Shown: positions 7,417 through 17,353 of the stretch, piece by piece
How positions within the stretch are numbered: the first letter of the stretch is position 1
How the letters are laid out: the number at the start of each line of letters is the position of its first letter
From: Schlesneria sp.
Lineage (GTDB): Bacteria > Planctomycetota > Planctomycetia > Planctomycetales > Planctomycetaceae
DNA length: 64,000 nucleotides
Assembly (NCBI GenBank): GCA_028291515.1
Contig: JAQGHU010000062.1
Location: 124,001-188,000, forward strand
Direction: 5' to 3'
Translations under genes and position numbers: made by a program
The notes under the pieces: model-generated
Databases searched by the model: none
Told to the model about the DNA's origin: nothing
The model's input: only the letters and a program-made list of their open reading frames with translations

Positions 7417-8493
7417 ATGAGCCTGTTTCGACCTGAGATTGATCGTATTGCCGGATATGTTCCCGGCGAGCAGCCGCAAGATGCCGGCTGGACCAAGCTG
7501 AACACCAATGAGAACCCGTATCCGCCGTCGCCACGCGTTGTCGAGGCGGTGACGGCGGCTGCTGAGGGGAAACTGAATCTGTACCCCGATCCGCTGGGGA
7601 CGAAGTTCCGCAAAGCCGCCGCGGAAGTCGTTGGGTTTGACCCCGATTGGATCCTGCCCGGGAACGGTAGTGACGAGATCCTGACGATTCTGACTCGATC
7701 GTTCGCTGGCCCGACCGACATGATTGCCTATCCGTATCCCAGTTACATCCTGTACGAAACCCTGTCCGATCTGCAGGGAGCCAAACACGAACGTCTGTTG
7801 TTGGAACCCGATTGGTCGTGGAACTTCGATAAAATCGGTGACCAGATCGCTCGCAGCAAGCTGATTTTCGTTCCGAATCCGAATTCGCCATCTGGCAATC
7901 GCTGGACGTGGGACGACTTACTCTCGCTAACGCCACCTCGCGGCATGCTGGTGCTCGACGAAGCGTACGGCGATTTTTGTGACGCTCCTCATCGCGGTGA
8001 ACTGCTCAACAGCGATGTCGGCAAGCAGGTGGTCATCACGCGGACGTTCAGCAAAAGCTACAGCCTGGCAGGAGTTCGCTTCGGATTCGCGATCGCTCAC
8101 CCCGACGTGATCGGCGGACTCCGCAAGATGAAAGACAGTTACAACTGCGATTCGCTGTCACTTGCGGCCGCAACGGCGGCGATCGAGGACCAGGACTGGA
8201 TGCAGCAAAATACCGCTCGTATTCGGACGACTCGCGAACGTCTGTCGGCGGCGCTCACGGAACTTGGATTCAATGTCGTCCCCAGCCAGACGAACTTCGT
8301 GTGGGCAACGCATCCGACGGGTGAACATCGGATGCAGTATGAAGCGCTCAAGATGAGAAAGATCCTGGTTCGTTACATGTCCTTCCCCGATGTCGATTGG
8401 GCAGCCGGTCACAAGCTGGACGGCCTGCGAATCACTGTCGGGACGGACCCAGAAATCGACAGATTGCTGGCGGCGTTGCGAGAGATTGTTTAG
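7417..8493 (+). CDS. hisC: Histidinol-phosphate aminotransferase
   Basis: HisC is the PLP enzyme converting imidazole-acetol phosphate and glutamate to histidinol phosphate. The protein (358 aa) has the N-terminal LNTNENPYPPSP (28-39), PNPNSPSG (153-160, Asn155 near PLP), LDEAYGDF (180-187, Asp181 pairing with the pyridine N) and TFSKSYSLAGVRFGF with Schiff-base Lys213. The C-terminal RITVGTDPEIDRLL carries the phosphate-binding Arg. It lies 188 bases before hisB on the same strand, separated by a palindromic repeat, so the two form a partial his cluster. Confidence 0.95.
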   Translation: MSLFRPEIDRIAGYVPGEQPQDAGWTKLNTNENPYPPSPRVVEAVTAAAEGKLNLYPDPLGTKFRKAAAEVVGFDPDWILPGNGSDEILTILTRSFAGPTDMIAYPYPSYILYETLSDLQGAKHERLLLEPDWSWNFDKIGDQIARSKLIFVPNPNSPSGNRWTWDDLLSLTPPRGMLVLDEAYGDFCDAPHRGELLNSDVGKQVVITRTFSKSYSLAGVRFGFAIAHPDVIGGLRKMKDSYNCDSLSLAAATAAIEDQDWMQQNTARIRTTRERLSAALTELGFNVVPSQTNFVWATHPTGEHRMQYEALKMRKILVRYMSFPDVDWAAGHKLDGLRITVGTDPEIDRLLAALREIV

Positions 8494-8515
8494 ACAGAAG
8501 ATCCACGAGAAGAGT

Positions 8516-8645
8516 TTGAAACACAGAGGCACAGAGAACACGGAGAGAGAAACAGAGATGAACCACGGAACGCGCTGAGAACACGAAATGAGGAATGTAG
8601 TTCTTCTCATTTCTCTGTTGTCTCTGTGCTTCTGTGTTTCAAGAC
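8516..8645. repeat. Imperfect inverted repeat between hisC and hisB
   Basis: GAAACACAGAGGCACAGAG near 8518 and its near-complement CTCTGTGCTTCTGTGTTTC near 8624 face each other across about 80 bases. This CACAGAG-type foldback belongs to dispersed intergenic repeats known in many environmental bacteria. It could fold in the hisC-hisB transcript. Confidence 0.65.
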
Positions 8646-8681
8646 TTCTTTCGTCGGGAATGTGTCAGCAGAAAGACCAAG

Positions 8682-9269
8682 ATGACCCGTATCGCGAAGA
8701 TTGAACGCAACACCGCCGAAACGCAGATCGTGCTGTCGCTGAACCTGGATGGCACGGGCGTCGCCAAGATCGAAACCGGGGTCGGGTTCCTCGATCACAT
8801 GCTGACGCTATTCGCCAAACACGGCTTGTTCGATCTGGAGGTTGAAGCCAAAGGCGACCTGCACATCGACGCGCATCACACAACGGAAGATGTTGGCATC
8901 TGCCTGGGTAAAGCGCTGCTGCAAGCCTTGGGAACGAAGCAAGGTCTAACTCGCTACGGCTCGATGACGCTGCCAATGGAAGAGACTTTGGTCACGTCGG
9001 CACTCGATCTGAGCGGCCGGATGAAGTTCGTTTACAAGGTCGAATTCCCCACCGAGAAGATTGGTGAATTCGATGCCGAGCTGGTTGAAGAGTTCTGGCA
9101 GGCGGTGGCCTCGAACGGCCTGATGAACCTGCACCTCGTGCTGCATCACGGCACGAACAGTCACCACATTTCCGAAGGTCTGTTCAAAGCCACCGCACGA
9201 GCATTGCGAATTGCGACGACGATCGATCCGCGCCAGACGGGGATCCCTTCGTCAAAGGGAACGTTGTGA
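8682..9269 (+). CDS. hisB: Imidazoleglycerol-phosphate dehydratase
   Basis: HisB removes water from imidazole-glycerol phosphate in histidine synthesis using two Mn ions. Metal ligands are visible in FLDHM (37-41), DAHHTTED (63-70) and the later [12 protein letters not shown] repeat of the same motif. The length of 195 residues equals that of monofunctional HisB, with no histidinol-phosphatase domain. The ATG at 8682 gives the usual [11 protein letters not shown] start; the frame is open further upstream only into the repeat. Confidence 0.95.
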   Translation: MTRIAKIERNTAETQIVLSLNLDGTGVAKIETGVGFLDHMLTLFAKHGLFDLEVEAKGDLHIDAHHTTEDVGICLGKALLQALGTKQGLTRYGSMTLPMEETLVTSALDLSGRMKFVYKVEFPTEKIGEFDAELVEEFWQAVASNGLMNLHLVLHHGTNSHHISEGLFKATARALRIATTIDPRQTGIPSSKGTL

Positions 9270-9280
9270 CCGCCATCTTG

Positions 9281-9401
9281 TCATTCCCGCAGGCGGGGAT
9301 TAAGAAGGTGTCGGCGCGAGAACCTCGGAAATTCGTTCGATTCCTAGTGTCAGTGTGATTCGGTGCCGATGATCTGGATTCCCGCCTGCGCGGGAATGAC
9401 G
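9281..9401. repeat. Inverted repeat of the GTCATTCCCGC type
   Basis: GTCATTCCCGCAGGCGGGGA near 9281 is matched by ATTCCCGCCTGCGCGGGAAT plus GAC near 9380-9401 on the other strand. Such pairs are common REP-like intergenic elements. It lies between convergent hisB and the histidine kinase gene and may act as a terminator structure. Confidence 0.65.
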
Positions 9402-9411
9402 ACTAGAAAGT

Positions 9412-11787
9412 TCACAGAGAACTCCCCAGTTCCACCGGTGTGAGCGGGGCACCGAACGCAATCAGCAGCAGCAGGTGATCGAGACGGTCGAGGAGATCGT
9501 CAACATCCGCCAGATCATTCTTGTGCAGCTTCGTTTCCAAATCACGGGCCGCGTCTGTCAGGATCGGGAAGCCGGCAGAACCCCCGGCACCGGCTAGCCA
9601 GTGGGCCAGTTCGGCCATCGTCTGCCAGTCTTCGGAGGCACGCGCCTGATGCATCTCAGTCAACTTCGATCGGAATCGATCGACGAACTCGGTCACGATG
9701 TCGGCGAATTCTTGATCATCGACCGGCAGTTCCGAGACGACCGCGTCGTGCAGTAGTCGCTTCGACTCTGCCCTGGGAACGGCGACGGGAACCGGGTTGA
9801 TTTCGCACAGGATCGTGGAGATCTTCTCGATCAGCTTCTCGGGGTTGATCGGCTTGGTCAGGTAGTCCGAGCAGCCCGCTTCGATGCATCGTTCGGCATC
9901 GCCGCGCATCGCGTGAGCCGTCAATGCCACGATGGGAACTCGGCAGCCATGTTCGCGCAGTCGACCGGCGGCGGTGTAACCGTCCATCAACGGCATCTGC
10001 ATATCCATCAGGATCAGATCGAAGTGATAGGCCAGCCCCAGTTCGACCGCTTCGAGTCCATTTTCAGCCATGCGCGTCGTCGCACCGGCTCGATCCAGCA
10101 CCAGTCGAATCAGTTTGCGATTCGTTTCGCCGTCGTCGACCACCAGGACCGACAATCCATCCAGCCGATTGCGCGGTGGCGTGGGCTGAGGCCGCGCCAC
10201 GGTCATGATGTCTGAGACCGGATGATCCAACAGGCGGACTTCCGACAATGGTCCGGTCGCAATCGTCACAGAGAACGTGCTTCCCTTGCCGACTTCGCTT
10301 TGGACCGAGATGCGTCCCCCCAGCCCTGTCGCCAGGTGGCGGCTGATCGACAGACCCAAACCTGTTCCGCCGAATCGTCGCGTGACCGAGCTATCGGCCT
10401 GCGTGAACGGTTTGAAGATCGATTCGCACACGCCGGCGGGAATACCGATCCCCGTGTCGATGACATCCACGGTCAATTCACCGCGTTCCGTATCCAAACG
10501 TGCTACGGCCTGAACGCCGCCTCGTTCGGTAAATTTGATCGCGTTACCGATCAGGTTCAGCAGTAGTTGACGGAAACGAGCCGAGTCGCTGGTAATGAAT
10601 TCGGGAATCGATCCGTACCAGTGATAATCCAGAGCCAGCCCTTTCCCGTGAGCTCGTGCGCGCATGACCGACATGACTTCGGCGATCACCTGATGGGGCG
10701 AGAACTGCAGTTGTTCGTAGTCCATCTGTCCCGCTTCGATCTTGGTCAGATCGAGGATGTCATTGACCAGCGTCAACAAATGTTCGCCGCTGCGATGAAT
10801 CGTCTCGAGGAAATCCTGGCGTTCCGCCTCATTGTTGCGGTCGCCACCGACGCGCAACAGATCGGCAAATCCCAAGATCGCGTTCAGCGGAGTTCGAATC
10901 TCGTGACTCATGTTCGCCAGGAAGCTGCTTTTGGCCTGGCTGGCGGCTTCGGCACGCTCTTTGGCTTTGACCAGTTCCGACTGAATGCGCGTCCGGTGTT
11001 CGATTTCTTCCTGTAGCAGGAACGTGCGGTCGGCGATGCGGCGTTCCAGTTGCTTCTGGCCCAGTTCCAACTCGTTCCGTGAGGACTGCACCTGTTCAAC
11101 CATGCGATTGAACGAGTTGTACAGAATGCCCAGTTCGTCGCGAGAATCGGAATGGACGCGAATCGAGTAATCGTCGTTTGAAGTAATTTTCTGAGCGGCA
11201 GCGGCCAGTTCCAGGATCGGCTTCGATACCGTGTTCTGCATGACCGAGCCGAACAGCGTGGCGACCCCCAGCGCCAGGACCATCACCAGCAGCGACACGC
11301 GCGAGTAGCTGCTCATTTGCTCCCACAAATCGCGCATACTGGTCCGCAGATAGACGGTCCCGACGCGTGTCTCTTGCTCCATGATCGGTTGAAAGACTTC
11401 CAGATAGCCCGTCGCAGTGATCCGCACGCCATCCCGCATCGGCACTTTGCTCGGCACGACGAATGAAATATTCGGCGCGTAGGAGGCGACTCGCCGATCA
11501 TTGGCGTCATACAGACCGGCCATTTCAATAGTCGGCTGCGAACGCAGCGACGCCAGCAGTTCCTCGGCTTGATGCCGCTGCCCCATCGACACGACCACGG
11601 AACTACTGAAGCTCAGCAGTTCGGCCTGCATCTTCAAGTGGCGCAGCTTCGAATCGCGCAATAGCCTCAGGTCATTCAGCAGAAAACCGGCGCACGCCAA
11701 CACCAGGGCCAGTCCCACGGTGATCGCGGACAGCAGAATCAGCTTCGTTCGCAAGTGCAAGTTGCGGATCCAGCCTGCGGCGGGCAT
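9412..11787 (-). CDS. Hybrid sensor histidine kinase with REC and HPt domains
   Basis: The 791 residues run: TM1 (14-37), a periplasmic sensor of about 125 residues, TM2 (163-183), HAMP (185-237), coiled coil, HisKA with phospho-His295 in MSHEIRTPLNA, HATPase with N415, DTGIGIP (444-450) and GGTGLGLS (473-480), REC with Asp595 (LILMDMQMP) and Lys646, and a C-terminal HPt with His729 (ELAHWLAGAGG). This is a BarA/RpfC-like phosphorelay kinase. Its ATG overlaps the stop of the upstream YfiR-like gene by one base (TGATG), so the YfiR-like protein is probably its periplasmic signal input. The output regulator is likely elsewhere or the HD-GYP protein next door. Confidence 0.95.
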   Translation of the reverse strand: MPAAGWIRNLHLRTKLILLSAITVGLALVLACAGFLLNDLRLLRDSKLRHLKMQAELLSFSSSVVVSMGQRHQAEELLASLRSQPTIEMAGLYDANDRRVASYAPNISFVVPSKVPMRDGVRITATGYLEVFQPIMEQETRVGTVYLRTSMRDLWEQMSSYSRVSLLVMVLALGVATLFGSVMQNTVSKPILELAAAAQKITSNDDYSIRVHSDSRDELGILYNSFNRMVEQVQSSRNELELGQKQLERRIADRTFLLQEEIEHRTRIQSELVKAKERAEAASQAKSSFLANMSHEIRTPLNAILGFADLLRVGGDRNNEAERQDFLETIHRSGEHLLTLVNDILDLTKIEAGQMDYEQLQFSPHQVIAEVMSVMRARAHGKGLALDYHWYGSIPEFITSDSARFRQLLLNLIGNAIKFTERGGVQAVARLDTERGELTVDVIDTGIGIPAGVCESIFKPFTQADSSVTRRFGGTGLGLSISRHLATGLGGRISVQSEVGKGSTFSVTIATGPLSEVRLLDHPVSDIMTVARPQPTPPRNRLDGLSVLVVDDGETNRKLIRLVLDRAGATTRMAENGLEAVELGLAYHFDLILMDMQMPLMDGYTAAGRLREHGCRVPIVALTAHAMRGDAERCIEAGCSDYLTKPINPEKLIEKISTILCEINPVPVAVPRAESKRLLHDAVVSELPVDDQEFADIVTEFVDRFRSKLTEMHQARASEDWQTMAELAHWLAGAGGSAGFPILTDAARDLETKLHKNDLADVDDLLDRLDHLLLLIAFGAPLTPVELGSSL

Positions 11788-12473
11788 CAGCGACCTCGAT
11801 CCTCGTCCACGAGGACAGAGACGTTGACCAATCGAACGTCGACCTTCAATCGTTGCTTGGCCGCGGCCCGCTGACTGAGTTCCAACAGTGAACTATCGCC
11901 ACTCTTCACGATGCTCAACACACCCCCGGCTTTGGCGAAAGTGCTGGTCTCGCCAATCGTGAGCACCGACTTACCCTCAACGATTTCCAGCGCTCGACTC
12001 GCCAGTTTCTGCGGGTACGATTCGGCCACCAGCAGCACATGGCTATTGGCAACTTCATCGGGTGAGTCATATTTGCGAATCTCGACGATGCGCCCGTGGA
12101 TGCGTTTTTTTCCGTCCAGATAAGGGGCCTGCAACTTTTCATGAGCCGATGACACTTTGCCAAGCACCGCCATCACGAAGGGTGAATTATCGGCCTCGAA
12201 CGATTCCTTCGGCCAGGTGATGTACGACAAGGCCGAGTAGGCCAGCGACGAATCACCTCGGGCAATCATCTTGGAAGTTGTTCGCGCATCGTTGCCACGA
12301 CAGGCCGCCAAAGTCGAGAATCCGATCATCAACGTGGCGGCGGCCATCAAGACGGACTTGGCCGGCCAGGACAGTTCCTGCATGTGCGGGCTGACCGTTT
12401 TTGGCTTTGACGACTTCTCGATCCGGTTGCCAAAGAGTTGCTCCATCTCGACGGGATGAATGACGGACGACAT
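11787..12473 (-). CDS. YfiR/DUF4154-like periplasmic protein
   Basis: After a cytoplasmic N-terminal stretch and one hydrophobic segment (KSVLMAAATLMIGFSTLAA) the protein shows the YfiR pattern: YITWPKESF, PFVMAVLGKVSSAHEKL, a vLLVAES strand, SVLTIGETSTFAKAGGVLSIV and a final VRLVNVSVLV. In Pseudomonas YfiR holds a diguanylate cyclase inactive in the periplasm. Here the translationally coupled partner is a hybrid histidine kinase, so regulation of that kinase is the likely job. The ATG at 12473 has GGAG upstream. The hydrophobic segment ends in AACRG, so lipid attachment is conceivable, but the N-terminal tail of about 45 residues is long for a lipoprotein. Confidence 0.75.
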   Translation of the reverse strand: MSSVIHPVEMEQLFGNRIEKSSKPKTVSPHMQELSWPAKSVLMAAATLMIGFSTLAACRGNDARTTSKMIARGDSSLAYSALSYITWPKESFEADNSPFVMAVLGKVSSAHEKLQAPYLDGKKRIHGRIVEIRKYDSPDEVANSHVLLVAESYPQKLASRALEIVEGKSVLTIGETSTFAKAGGVLSIVKSGDSSLLELSQRAAAKQRLKVDVRLVNVSVLVDEDRGR

Positions 12474-12747
12474 CTTCACTCCAATGAACAACGAGTTCGG
12501 GCCCAAGGATGTAGACAAAACTTAGCACGCCTTTGGGTACGGGGGAGTTATTTCTGGTGCGGACTGCGGGTCTCGACGGAGTCGTCGTTTTGGTGATTGC
12601 GGCGGCGCGAAGAGAGGTCGCTGATTTCGCCAGAAATCCGGAGTCGTCGGACGCGATTCCATCACGTGATCGACCCAAATCCCTGGCGAGATGAGCGACA
12701 AAAGCGAGCGAGCCGGCGTTCGGCGAGGCCCAATCCATTCCTCTGGA

Positions 12748-14010
12748 TCACTCGGTATCGGCGAGTTCCAGTTGAGTTCGCACGACATCATCGCGGCGTG
12801 AGAAAAAGGCTTCAATCACTTTGGGATCGAAGTGCGTGCCGCTTTCGCTACGCAGAATGTTAAAGCACTTGTCAATCGGATAGGACGGCTTGTAGGGACG
12901 CACACTGCTGAGCGCGTCGAACACGTCGGCCACCGCAGTGATTCGACCTTCGATCGGAATGTCTTCGCCAGCCAATCCCAGCGGATAGCCCGACCCATCC
13001 CAGCGTTCGTGATGGGTCAACGCGATCCGTGAGGCCATCGTGAGCAACGGCGATCTGGGCGCGTCGAGGATTCGACAACCGATCTGCACATGCTGACGCA
13101 GCTTTTCCCATTCCCGCTCGCTCATCTGTTCGACGATCTTTCGACCGAACAGTGTATGCTTCTGCATCCGCTCGTACTCTTCCGGAGTCAACCGGCCCGG
13201 CTTCAGCAGGATGTCGTCGGGAACTCCGATCTTGCCAACGTCATGCAGTTGCGACGCCAGTTCGATCATCGAGCTGGTCGTCGGGTCCATCCCCAGCGTC
13301 CGCGCAATCATTCCCGAATAGCGACCGACTCGTTCGACATGTCGACCGGTATGGTCATCGCGATATTCCACCGCCCTGGCCAGGCAGTGAATGACATCCA
13401 TGCGAGACGACTCAAGTTCGGCGGTCCGCTGACGAACGGCCTCTTCCAGAGCTTGTGCATGGTTGCGCAGCGAATCGTGATACCGCTTGACCGACAGGAC
13501 GTTGCGGACTCGCGGGGCCATTTCACTGGGATCGATCGGCTTCGTCAAGAAGTCGGTCGCCCCCAGGTTCAGGACAGTCAACTTCGTCGTACGGTCGGCA
13601 GAGGCGGTCAGGATCAGGACGGGCAGATGAGCCAGTTCATCGTGTCGACGAATCAGCTTCAAGACATCCACGCCACTGACGATCGGCATCATCACGTCCA
13701 GGATGATCACATCCGGACGCTCATCCAGAATCACGGCAATTGTTCGTGTCGAGTCCGTCAGGCCGATGCACTTCTTATAGCCCAATTCGTGCAGGTACTT
13801 TTGACAGACCTTCACGTTGATCGGTTCGTCATCGACGATCAGGATCTTGGCATTTAGTAGCGACTCGTCTTGTTCACGGGGTGGCATTCCCGTGATCGAT
13901 GTTCGACTCGCGCCTCCATCAACCCGAGCGACCATTGAGGGATCGGACCCGAATTGGGTTCGAACCTCATTGAGTACGGACTCGATTTGTGGAGCAGCTT
14001 CTGTGCTCAT
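12748..14010 (-). CDS. Response regulator with HD-GYP c-di-GMP phosphodiesterase domain
   Basis: A REC domain (residues 54-172; acidic pair in VDDEP, phospho-Asp105 in LDVMMP, Lys157 in TKP) is joined by a coiled coil to an HD-GYP domain (205-405). The catalytic HD is in LASQLHDVGKIGVPD (256-257) and the GYP signature in HHERWDGSGYPLG (333-345), followed by ITAVADVFDAL. The family hydrolyses cyclic di-GMP to pGpG/GMP with a bimetal centre. Lying behind the YfiR/hybrid kinase pair, it is a candidate output of that phosphorelay. A 50-residue N-terminal tail precedes REC. Confidence 0.93.
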   Translation of the reverse strand: MSTEAAPQIESVLNEVRTQFGSDPSMVARVDGGASRTSITGMPPREQDESLLNAKILIVDDEPINVKVCQKYLHELGYKKCIGLTDSTRTIAVILDERPDVIILDVMMPIVSGVDVLKLIRRHDELAHLPVLILTASADRTTKLTVLNLGATDFLTKPIDPSEMAPRVRNVLSVKRYHDSLRNHAQALEEAVRQRTAELESSRMDVIHCLARAVEYRDDHTGRHVERVGRYSGMIARTLGMDPTTSSMIELASQLHDVGKIGVPDDILLKPGRLTPEEYERMQKHTLFGRKIVEQMSEREWEKLRQHVQIGCRILDAPRSPLLTMASRIALTHHERWDGSGYPLGLAGEDIPIEGRITAVADVFDALSSVRPYKPSYPIDKCFNILRSESGTHFDPKVIEAFFSRRDDVVRTQLELADTE

Positions 14011-14200
14011 GGCAGTGATCCATGTTTCGGGCGCGACTGCAATGCAGCCGAAACTGTTGGTAGGTCCGCAGTGGACGTAATCACTGTTGAATCTAGTTCG
14101 CAGTTCCTGATGTCAGGTCTGGACGCTCGGGATTTTTGGCAACGAGTCGTACACGGATCACAGTCTGCCCGACTGGCGCGATTACGTGGAATCTACTGAC

Positions 14201-15079
14201 TTATTCGCCTGCAACGCGTGTTGCGACAAAGCCGAATTTGCGGCCTGTCATAGTAACGGTTCCCGCCATCTGTGACTTGTCCTTCGTCCACAGAAAGCCA
14301 TCCACGGACAATTGTGTATTCGCCAGAAAGACTTCCAGCTTCACGTTATGTGGCGTGCTTCCAAGCTGTCCGGTGACCTCGTAAGAGTTCTTTGACTCGT
14401 CGGAGGTGAATGATCCGGTCGCTTTGCCGCCATCGGTCACTTTCAGTTCAAGCTCGCCCAGCCAGCGCCCGTCGGCGTTCAATTTCCAAGTTCCCGTGAA
14501 ATCTTCACCAAGGACTCCTTCATGATCCTGCGGGTCGCGGCGAGCGGCTTTGTCGGCTGGCGGCAACTGCGTGCCATTCAAGATCACCAGCTTGGCGTGG
14601 TCAGCCGGGATCAACTCACCGTCTGCGGTGAAGATAATGTCGCCTCCTTGCCCTTCAGGAACGACCTGCCCGATATCCAGGTTGAACGCGAAGCCGGGGA
14701 ACAGCATCACGTCTTTGCCGGTCGCCGAAGTCAGGTCCAGCCGATCACCCCGATAAACCACGTATCGCTCGATCAACAACACCGGCATCGGCTTCTCGGT
14801 ATTCTTCCCCTTTTTCAAGCCCCACGAGACCAGCAGCTTCGCGTAGCTCCCTTCGTCAGTCTTGGCGACAAAGCACGGCGAACCGATTGTCGGGGCGAGT
14901 GGCTTAATCTTGGACGCATCCTGCATCGTCACCAGTTTGACCGCCTCACCGTTCTCAGCCAGACGCTTGACCAAGGGGGCCGTATGTCGTTCGAAGACAT
15001 CTGCCGCCTGCAAATCGACCGCACTGATCGCAACAAAGCAGACACACAGACACGAACGAGCAAACCAGGTGCGAATCAT
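14201..15079 (-). CDS. Secreted hypothetical protein
   Basis: I do not recognise the family. ATG 15079 gives a Sec signal (IRTWFARSCLCVCFVAISAVDLQA, cut before ADVFE, residues about 1-25); the longer frame upstream would bury this signal. The mature protein of about 265 residues is beta-rich, with a C-terminal domain containing GTWKLNADGRW, ELKVTDGG and QMAGTVTMTGRKFGF, which looks like a beta-sandwich or calycin-type barrel. It is probably periplasmic. Single gene, no partner suggested by context. Confidence 0.7.
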   Translation of the reverse strand: MIRTWFARSCLCVCFVAISAVDLQAADVFERHTAPLVKRLAENGEAVKLVTMQDASKIKPLAPTIGSPCFVAKTDEGSYAKLLVSWGLKKGKNTEKPMPVLLIERYVVYRGDRLDLTSATGKDVMLFPGFAFNLDIGQVVPEGQGGDIIFTADGELIPADHAKLVILNGTQLPPADKAARRDPQDHEGVLGEDFTGTWKLNADGRWLGELELKVTDGGKATGSFTSDESKNSYEVTGQLGSTPHNVKLEVFLANTQLSVDGFLWTKDKSQMAGTVTMTGRKFGFVATRVAGE

Positions 15080-15300
15080 CGAAGGCCCCGCGAATGAATG
15101 AGATCGGTCAATCCTGCGAGGCACAATCTGTTGCCCCGGACATTCATTGTGGTTCTGCGACGACCATGAATCAATCTTCGCCATGATTTAGGGATTCTGA
15201 CAGCCGCTTTTTGGAGGGCGATGCGGCAAAGCTCCTGCCCCGCTCAAAAAAAGATGGCAGGGACTGAAGAGCAAGAACGATGGATGGGATACTCGTCCTA

Positions 15301-16542
15301 CTAAAGACCGCTCGGCGAGATCACGCTGCGACGCCTAGCGGCGATGAAGAGCAGTAGCTCGTGAGCGACGAACAACAACGCCGCCAGGGCCATCGCGAAT
15401 TGAGCGACCACTTCCAGGCCGAGCTTTTCGGCGAACAGGCCGGCCAAGCCGGGGACTAGGGCCGCGCCCAACATCCCCGAGCTGACTTGGAAGCCGACCG
15501 CATGCGTCGCGATTCCGGCTCCTAATCGAACGGGAGTCATCGTCATCAGGCAGGGAAAGATCGGGGCCAGGCCCAGGCCGATGATCACCAGACCCGCCGA
15601 ACCGACTTCCACCGGCTTGCCGAACGCGAACAGCAGCACTCCGACCAGCACGATCAACATCGCCACTCGCAGCAGTCGATCCAGGCCGACTCGGGATGCG
15701 ATCAGGCCAGAGAGGACTCGTCCGACACCAATCGCGCCGTAATAGCTGCTGGCCAGCGTGCCGGCGATGTCGGGCCGTACCCCGCGCGATTCCGTCAGCA
15801 CGGTGAAGCTCCATTGACCGACGGTGAACTCAAGTCCCACGTACAGAAAGAAGATCACGATCTGTAGCCAGACCATCGGCTCTTGCAAGGCGGTCTTCAT
15901 CGAGACGGGTTGATCAGCGGGCCCCTCTGCGGCTCGCGGCGAATCGTTCCAGCGTTCGCGAGTGACGAAGAACAGCACCGCCATCGCCAGCAGGATGCCA
16001 CCGACCAGTTCATAGCCCAGTCGCCACGATCCTCCTCGTACCAGCACGGCGGTCATCAGCAGCGGGCCCAGCGTCGCACCCACGCTGTAACAGGCATGCA
16101 ACCAGTTCATGTGGCGAGCCGAGAAATGAGTTGAAACATAAGCGTTCAACCCGGCATCAATCCCGCCGGAGCCAAGTCCCCAGATCACGCCGCACGCGAC
16201 GAAGAACGGCCACGCTGGAGCAACGCCGCTTCCCAGCATCGCCATCGCGACCAGACCACTGCTGATCCACAGCAGATTGCCCAGCCCCAGGACCGTGGTC
16301 AGCTTGCCACCAAAGAACCCCGACGCGCAGTACCCACAACCCAGAGCGATAAAGACCAGCCCGAAGCCACTTTGATGCAGCGAAAACGCCTGCCGCACCG
16401 AAGGCCACGCCACTCCCGCGACAGGGTCCGGAAACCCCAAGCTGATAAAGCCCAGGTACGCAATCGCCAGCAGCAATCCTTGGCTCAACGCACGAGTGCC
16501 AGTTGAAGTGGATGTCGTCCCGGTCGCAGAATTCTCGTCCAT
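15301..16542 (-). CDS. Major facilitator superfamily transporter
   Basis: The 413 residues form about twelve hydrophobic segments. The first helix pair has GFISLGFPDPVAGVAWPSVR, resembling the sugar-type MFS subgroup (FucP/GlcP-like) in which the DP motif lies in TM1; a second half begins near EPMVWLQIVIFFLYVGLEF. No substrate can be named. The ATG at 16542 lies just after a divergent promoter region shared with the lipoprotein gene on the plus strand. Confidence 0.88.
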   Translation of the reverse strand: MDENSATGTTSTSTGTRALSQGLLLAIAYLGFISLGFPDPVAGVAWPSVRQAFSLHQSGFGLVFIALGCGYCASGFFGGKLTTVLGLGNLLWISSGLVAMAMLGSGVAPAWPFFVACGVIWGLGSGGIDAGLNAYVSTHFSARHMNWLHACYSVGATLGPLLMTAVLVRGGSWRLGYELVGGILLAMAVLFFVTRERWNDSPRAAEGPADQPVSMKTALQEPMVWLQIVIFFLYVGLEFTVGQWSFTVLTESRGVRPDIAGTLASSYYGAIGVGRVLSGLIASRVGLDRLLRVAMLIVLVGVLLFAFGKPVEVGSAGLVIIGLGLAPIFPCLMTMTPVRLGAGIATHAVGFQVSSGMLGAALVPGLAGLFAEKLGLEVVAQFAMALAALLFVAHELLLFIAARRRSVISPSGL

Positions 16543-16723
16543 TCGTATCAGCCATCCCTGGTAAAAGGCGTGTGTGCAAGAAGCGGTTGATTATGGACAA
16601 AGCAAAGTGCAATCAACATGCCGCGGAGAGAATGTATCAAAGAGTACGAAGGAGATTGGGATTGATCCCAAATGGACCCTGCGGATACACCCGAGTTTGT
16701 TCGTTTCCGCAGAGGGCAATCAC

Positions 16724-17308
16724 ATGGATGGATGGCGACGAGAAGCAACCTGCATCCTCGCTGCATTGCTGTGTTTGTCGGGTGCCTGCGTCAGCAGTTC
16801 GAAGAACGCCGCCGAAGTTCGGTTCTCCGAGGACCTGCAGACGGATGGCTTCTCGATAGCACTTCTTGACGAGAACGGGGAACCAAGCCAGGAGATTCCC
16901 AACATCATTGTGACGGATGCGGATTCGATCGATCGGCTGCTGCAGTGGTTTCATCACCGGCCGAAGGGAACTCCGGAATCCGAAGTCGTGGGCACAATGA
17001 TGCTGCAGATGTTAACTCTTCCGGGCATGCAGATTCCCACCCTTTCCATAAGGACACCGCGTTGCCGGATTCACTTTGACGTCTTCCTAGTGGTCCTTGA
17101 AACACGATCTTCCACCGAGGCAACCTGGACACGAGTTTCGTGGGCACTGCGAGAAGAAGACAATGAGTTGCGAAATTGGGTGACCTCATTGATGAAAGGG
17201 GAGTACAAACGCAGCTTGCAGGAACGCGGCCTGTTACCGGCCGATGAGGATCTGCCGATTGATCCTGAGAATGCCATCGAACTGACTCCTGAGCCAGCAC
17301 AAAGCTAA
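16724..17308 (+). CDS. Putative lipoprotein
   Basis: ATG 16724 follows AGAGGGC and begins MDGWRREATCILAALLCLSGAC, a lipoprotein signal with lipobox LSGAC. The 194-residue protein has no recognised domain; the C-terminus is acidic (ADEDLPIDPENAIELTPE). A longer open frame extends upstream to 16574 but lacks an SD and would hide the signal. The next gene starts 45 bases downstream on the same strand, so the two may be co-transcribed. Confidence 0.7.
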   Translation: MDGWRREATCILAALLCLSGACVSSSKNAAEVRFSEDLQTDGFSIALLDENGEPSQEIPNIIVTDADSIDRLLQWFHHRPKGTPESEVVGTMMLQMLTLPGMQIPTLSIRTPRCRIHFDVFLVVLETRSSTEATWTRVSWALREEDNELRNWVTSLMKGEYKRSLQERGLLPADEDLPIDPENAIELTPEPAQS

Positions 17309-17353
17309 GATAGCACTGCAAGCGTCTATAACTCGTTGCTCGAAGGCCTTGGC

